A DNA stretch of 10,347 bases from JBNJDW01 sp051745265. GTDB taxonomy: Bacteria > Pseudomonadota > Alphaproteobacteria > Micavibrionales > CSBR16-224. The notes beneath the pieces were generated by a model that was not told the DNA's origin, searched no databases, and worked only from the letters and a program-made list of their open reading frames with translations. Below, piece after piece: positions 7,316-10,347 of this stretch; position 1 is the stretch's first letter, and the number at the start of each line of letters is the position of its first letter. Both the position numbers and the translations under genes were made by a program. Location of the stretch: NCBI GenBank assembly GCA_051745265.1, contig JBNJDW010000054.1, positions 1-10,347 on the forward strand. Direction: 5' to 3'.

Positions 7316-8607
7316 TGGCACGGATGTATCAACATAAGCGTAACAAACGCGTTATCCCGGTAATGACTCTGGTGGTGATGCTTTCGATCTTCGCCCCGAA
7401 AATCGCCCATGCGGCGTGTGATAATTCGGGGAATTCGGTTACCGCACTGGTGACATGGGTGCAAGATACCCTGAGTATGATTGATAGTTTCCAAGATGGG
7501 CTGAGTGGTTTTGTCTCTGATGATATTGAAACCGGTCAGGATGAGGTCGAAACGCGGATCAACGAATTTGATGAAAATGTCCGGGAAGGTTTTGGCGAAT
7601 GGTGGAATAATGACATGCTGCCGGCCCAGAAAGAGTTAACAGCCCAGGTCAATACAGCAACATTGCATCAAACGCAGATGTTACAGTCGCAAATGGATGC
7701 AGAGGAGCAAAATAAGCAGCTTCAGGAAGGTCGTCAGCTTGAGATTGAAGCACGCAAGCGTTTGGCACCAAGTGAATTTGCCTGTCAGGCGGACAGTGCC
7801 TATCCGCAATATGGCCGCCGGGAACGGGTCGCGCAGGAGATTTCCAGAGGCTCGGCCAATGATGCCAGTAAACGGGCAACCGCCGCCGCCGGTACACCGG
7901 AAGCCACAGGCCAGGTTGCCGTTTATCAGGACCGCTGGGAACGGTATAAAGCCAATTACTGTGATCTTGACTCCAACGATGGTGTATCAGGGTGTACGGT
8001 TGATGGGGCGACCCCGAATGACGATATAAGCATTGGTTCGTCCTTCCTGTGGGGGGAGATTATGACCTTTAATCTTGAAACGCCGTATAATCGAGAGCTG
8101 TTTGAGGATTTAAAACGCAGTTTCATTGACAATAACCCGCCGACCTCCATACCGCCAACCCGTTTGAACAATGCTGCCGGTGTTGCGCAGTTTAACCATA
8201 TACGTTCAAATGCCGCGCGCAAACAATCCATCCATGCGGTGATTGGCCAGATGATGGCAGATCGTGTTGCCGGGCCGGCGACAGAACCCTTATATGAAAT
8301 TCAGAATATTCGTCTGGCCGCCGGCCTGCCGTTATCTGACACATCAGAAACACCCAGCAAATATGAAATTCTGCATACGTTGGCCGAAGAGCGCTATATG
8401 ACTCCGGATTTTGCGACCCAGCTGATTGAGAACCCCTCGGCATTGCTGCGAAACAATCTGGACAGCAAGACCCTGCATCTGCAGCAGGTCACCCAGCTGC
8501 ACAAACGTATGGAAGAGCTGTCCATCATGCTGGCCGCCGACTATGCGTCCGATATCGAAGGGTATGAGCCAGGAGACAGTCTGGATATGGCCCCCAGCAG
8601 CAACTGA
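7315..8607 (+). CDS. Exported protein of unknown function, tandem paralogue 4 of 4
   Basis: Not recognised. 430 residues with signal peptide: basic start (R3, K8, R9, K11, R12), core 14-27, likely cleavage after A-H-A at 33, then C35. It overlaps the stop of paralogue 3 as TAATG, so it is probably translated by reinitiation; no independent ribosome site is clear. Family blocks: W-W-N-N-D-M-L-P-A (96-104) into Q-V-N-T-A-T-L-H-Q-T-Q (111-121), where the D-Q-S-R of the others has become H-Q-T-Q; A-P-S-E-F-A-C (151-157); Y-C-D-L-D-S-N-D-G-V-S-G-C (215-227); H-I-R-S-N-A-A-R (295-302) in place of D-K-R; T-S-E-T-P-S-K-Y-E-I (343-352). Region 120-150 is Q/E-rich and probably coiled coil. Four mature cysteines as in paralogue 3. 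It is the last gene before a terminator-like stretch. Confidence 0.88.
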   Translation: MARMYQHKRNKRVIPVMTLVVMLSIFAPKIAHAACDNSGNSVTALVTWVQDTLSMIDSFQDGLSGFVSDDIETGQDEVETRINEFDENVREGFGEWWNNDMLPAQKELTAQVNTATLHQTQMLQSQMDAEEQNKQLQEGRQLEIEARKRLAPSEFACQADSAYPQYGRRERVAQEISRGSANDASKRATAAAGTPEATGQVAVYQDRWERYKANYCDLDSNDGVSGCTVDGATPNDDISIGSSFLWGEIMTFNLETPYNRELFEDLKRSFIDNNPPTSIPPTRLNNAAGVAQFNHIRSNAARKQSIHAVIGQMMADRVAGPATEPLYEIQNIRLAAGLPLSDTSETPSKYEILHTLAEERYMTPDFATQLIENPSALLRNNLDSKTLHLQQVTQLHKRMEELSIMLAADYASDIEGYEPGDSLDMAPSSN

Positions 8608-8615
8608 TCTGTAGA

Positions 8616-8656
8616 GGCGTAATCCGATGCCGCGCCGTTTTTTCAGGCACGGTTTT
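8616..8656 (+). terminator. Possible intrinsic terminator ending the paralogue operon
   Basis: CCGATGCC (8624-8631) can pair with GGCACGG (8646-8652) with one bulged A and a 14-base loop, followed by TTTT (8653-8656). Alternatively GGCG (8616-8619) pairs with CGCC (8633-8636) just before a T6 run (8638-8643). Neither hairpin is strong, but the 124-base gap before the next, unrelated gene makes a transcript end likely here. Confidence 0.35.
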
Positions 8657-8697
8657 CGGAAAATTGAATCGACATCTCCTCCCCCATCTGCTAGTTT

Positions 8698-8705
8698 TAT
8701 ATAAC
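8698..8705 (+). promoter_or_regulatory. Possible -10 element before the IscX-like gene
   Basis: TATATAAC contains TATAAC at 8700-8705, one base from TATAAT, 26 bases before the ATG at 8732. No matching -35 is seen at normal spacing (TTGAAT at 8664-8669 is too far), so this is a weak call based on position and A/T content. Confidence 0.25.
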
Positions 8706-8731
8706 TTCAAAAGTGAATAAAGAGATGGACC

Positions 8732-8959
8732 ATGCCTTTGGACTGGACCAATAGTTATGAGATTGCAAGACAACTCGATTCTGCCTGTCCGCAGATTGAT
8801 CTTTTGATACTTGCGCCGTCGGACATAGAGAAAATGGCGCTTGAACATCAGATTGTAACCCTGCCCCCCGATGCCGATCATCGCGAAAATATTTTAAAAT
8901 CTGTTCTCTGGCACTGGTTGCGTCTTCGTAATGAAACCTCAACTTCGAAGACGGGATAA
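8732..8959 (+). CDS. iscX: IscX (YfhJ)-like protein
   Basis: A 75-residue protein that I align by eye to IscX, the small acidic iron- and IscS-binding modulator of iron-sulfur cluster assembly. Shared features: L-x-W-T-N-S-Y-E-I-A at 3-12 (E. coli has L-K-W-T-D-S-R-E-I-G), the spaced L at 14, the P and D of P-x-I-D (19-22), an S-D near 30-31, P-D (45-46), and the C-terminal helix E-N-I-L-K-S-V-L-W-H-W-L (51-62; E. coli E-K-I-L-E-A-I-L-L-V-W-L). It differs in lacking the F-T-D-M-H-Q-W segment and most of the acidic D-F-D-D-D patch, and it has a short insertion, so iron binding may be lost or weakened. AAAGAGA upstream is an acceptable ribosome site. It is not in an isc operon; the next gene starts 3 bases after its stop and is an RNase J-like nuclease. 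Length is slightly above the usual ~65 residues. Confidence 0.68.
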   Translation: MPLDWTNSYEIARQLDSACPQIDLLILAPSDIEKMALEHQIVTLPPDADHRENILKSVLWHWLRLRNETSTSKTG

Positions 8960-8962
8960 GCA

Positions 8963-10347
8963 ATGCGACGTATGGCAGAAGATTTTAATGATACTGCGCC
9001 TCGTCCCGTGCCGAAGAAAGTTAAAGATGTGCTGTACCGGTTTCTATCCGGGTTAAATCAGGCGCGTGTTGGCGGTAATACCTCGATCCTCGAAATTCAA
9101 TATGAAGATGACAGCCGGTTGCGCTGTATGGTCGATCCCGGCGATTTGTTCGGTGATAATAAAAATCTGGAACACCCCCAGCTGGTTGATTGTGATGCTG
9201 TGATTGCCGATATGCGCGATTATTTTCCATCCGGACCCGATGACAATCTGAAACCGGCCAAGAAACCGCTGGATATGATTTTGCTGAGCCATTCACACCG
9301 TGATCATATCGGGGCCATTTCCAAAATGATGTTGATGGGCTATAAAATGCCGCTTATTTTTGCAACGCCCTATACCAAACAACGTTTATACCAGCATTTA
9401 AACAATGAAAATATCCCCCCGCAGGAATGGCCGCGGGTTAAAGAAATTGCTGCCGGTCAGACGATCCGCCGTGACGGGGTTGATATCGGCTTTTTCTCGG
9501 TCAGTCATTCGACCCCGCAATCTGTCGGTATTGCCTTTAAAACCGATGAAGGCACAATTGTCCATAGTTGTGACTGGAAACCGGATAAAAGCCTGATCTG
9601 GGGCCCGGGTTTTGACGAACAACAGTATAAGCGCATTGTCGGCGATAAAGTCAGCCTTCTTCTGGTCGACTCAACGGGTGCGGACAGTGATAAAAAACCG
9701 GTCACCGAACATGATTTCCGCGAGACTCTGCGCGATCTGTTTGCTCAGTATAAAAACAAGCGCTTTGTCATGGCCACCCTTGCCGGCTGTGAAGAGAATA
9801 TGGCTTCGGCCGCCAAGGTCGCCGCAGAACATGGTAAAACCCTGTTCCTTGACAGCTGGTCGCATGATCAGGTGCTTTCAGCCTTGCATGAAACAGGCTT
9901 AAATCTGGAAGATCATATTCGTCAGCCCTTACGCATCAGAAGTTTGAATTCGGCCAAAAATCAGCGTGAATTTGCCGATACACCGCCGCAAAACAGTATT
10001 GTTATGGTTGCCGGGGTGATGGGCCAGCGCAATTCGTCTCTGGTCCGTGCGGCGTTCGGGCGCAGTAAAACGCTGGAGCTTGATCCGAAACGCGATATTA
10101 TACTGCTCTGCGGTCCGAATATGCCCGGACAAGATAAAGAGAATAAATATGCCCTGATCCACGAACTGGAAAGACGCGGTTTTACCGTGATGGGGCACCC
10201 GGACCACAAGCTGTATCCGCATGCCCATGGTCGGGCGAAGGAAATTGTCGCGCTGGCCAAGCTGACGGCGGCCAAGGCGGTTATCCCTGTCCATGGAAAT
10301 AAGCATTTGCGTGATGAGAATCAGGCCTTGTTATCGACCGTCAGGGG
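8963..10347 (+). CDS. RNase J-like metallo-beta-lactamase/beta-CASP ribonuclease, 3' end missing
   Basis: The frame is open from ATG 8963 to the window end (461 codons), so the C-terminus is cut off. RNase J enzymes degrade and process RNA as 5'-3' exo- and endonucleases using two metal ions. Visible metal-site motifs: H-S-H-R-D-H (110-115) for HxHxDH, H182 in H-S-T-P-Q-S (family H-S-I-P-D-S), D204 in H-S-C-D-W-K (family H-T-G-D-F-K), and H420/H422 in Y-P-H-A-H-G (family V-S-G-H-A), then I-P-V-H-G (441-445). D236 in L-L-L-V-D-S-T is the first beta-CASP acid. It is divergent: the G-S-Q-G-E-P stretch of typical RNase J is G-V-M-G-Q-R here (351-356), and S-N-I-H-R is G-C-E-E-N (275-279). GGGAT overlapping the previous stop codon serves as ribosome site. 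It starts 3 bases after iscX, so the two are co-transcribed. A DNA-processing beta-CASP enzyme is less likely given the terminal I-P-V-H-G. Confidence 0.85.
   Translation, partial: MRRMAEDFNDTAPRPVPKKVKDVLYRFLSGLNQARVGGNTSILEIQYEDDSRLRCMVDPGDLFGDNKNLEHPQLVDCDAVIADMRDYFPSGPDDNLKPAKKPLDMILLSHSHRDHIGAISKMMLMGYKMPLIFATPYTKQRLYQHLNNENIPPQEWPRVKEIAAGQTIRRDGVDIGFFSVSHSTPQSVGIAFKTDEGTIVHSCDWKPDKSLIWGPGFDEQQYKRIVGDKVSLLLVDSTGADSDKKPVTEHDFRETLRDLFAQYKNKRFVMATLAGCEENMASAAKVAAEHGKTLFLDSWSHDQVLSALHETGLNLEDHIRQPLRIRSLNSAKNQREFADTPPQNSIVMVAGVMGQRNSSLVRAAFGRSKTLELDPKRDIILLCGPNMPGQDKENKYALIHELERRGFTVMGHPDHKLYPHAHGRAKEIVALAKLTAAKAVIPVHGNKHLRDENQALLSTVR

Noticed and set aside
6910..7494. 194-codon open frame on the - strand spanning paralogues 3 and 4
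   Set aside because: It lies opposite two well-supported genes with conserved motifs and its translation has no recognisable domain; an antisense shadow.
3360..8607. VirB5-like minor pilins as identity of the four paralogues
   Set aside because: Signal peptide plus helical N-terminal half is reminiscent, but they are about twice the usual VirB5 length, have conserved cysteines VirB5 lacks, and type IVB systems do not carry VirB5 as a standard part.
1..10347. tRNA, rRNA, CRISPR array, insertion sequence or attachment site
   Set aside because: No cloverleaf, regularly spaced repeats, transposase or long terminal repeats were seen; nearly all of the window is explained by the listed genes.

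Overview
All genes in this window lie on the + strand, at moderate G+C by eye. The left part is a type IVB (Dot/Icm or IncI-like, 'I-type') secretion or conjugation locus. The right part begins a second, apparently unrelated transcription unit. The protein families suggest a proteobacterium. The type IVB genes, an IscX-like protein and an RNase J-like nuclease fit an alphaproteobacterium, perhaps of the Micavibrio/Rhodospirillales kind, but no marker here fixes the taxon.

Region 1 (1-1947): the C-terminal part of DotC (outer-membrane lipoprotein of the core complex), a complete DotB (hexameric secretion ATPase with Walker A, Asp box, Walker B and His box), and IcmT (small inner-membrane protein). 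The order dotC-dotB-icmT is that of traI-traJ-traK on IncI plasmids. No relaxase or coupling protein is in view, so the window does not decide between conjugation and protein secretion.

Region 2 (1948-3359): a good sigma70-type promoter (TTGAAA-17 bp-CATAAT) precedes a secreted protein with two secretin-N/TcpQ-like modules separated by low-complexity linkers. It is probably a periplasmic or outer-membrane part of the same machine. A weak terminator-like hairpin and then a perfect extended -10 (TGGTATAAT) follow, so the next genes appear to have their own promoter.

Region 3 (3360-8607): the most striking part. Four consecutive, tightly spaced genes encode signal-peptide proteins of 445, 447, 418 and 430 residues. 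They are divergent paralogues sharing an ordered set of motifs: a D-Q-S-R-like helix, P-S-E-x-x-C, a cysteine-bracketed D-x-N-x-D-G-like loop, a (D)KR helix and a late N/Q/T-P-S-W/Y/K-Y/N-E-I/L block. I do not recognise the family. Genes 1 and 2 resemble each other most, as do genes 3 and 4. Their place in a type IVB locus suggests exported, possibly hetero-oligomeric components or surface proteins of that apparatus.

Region 4 (8608-10347): a terminator-like stretch, an IscX (YfhJ)-like 75-residue protein, and 3 bases later the start of an RNase J-like metallo-beta-lactamase/beta-CASP nuclease that runs off the end. These look like housekeeping genes bordering the secretion locus.
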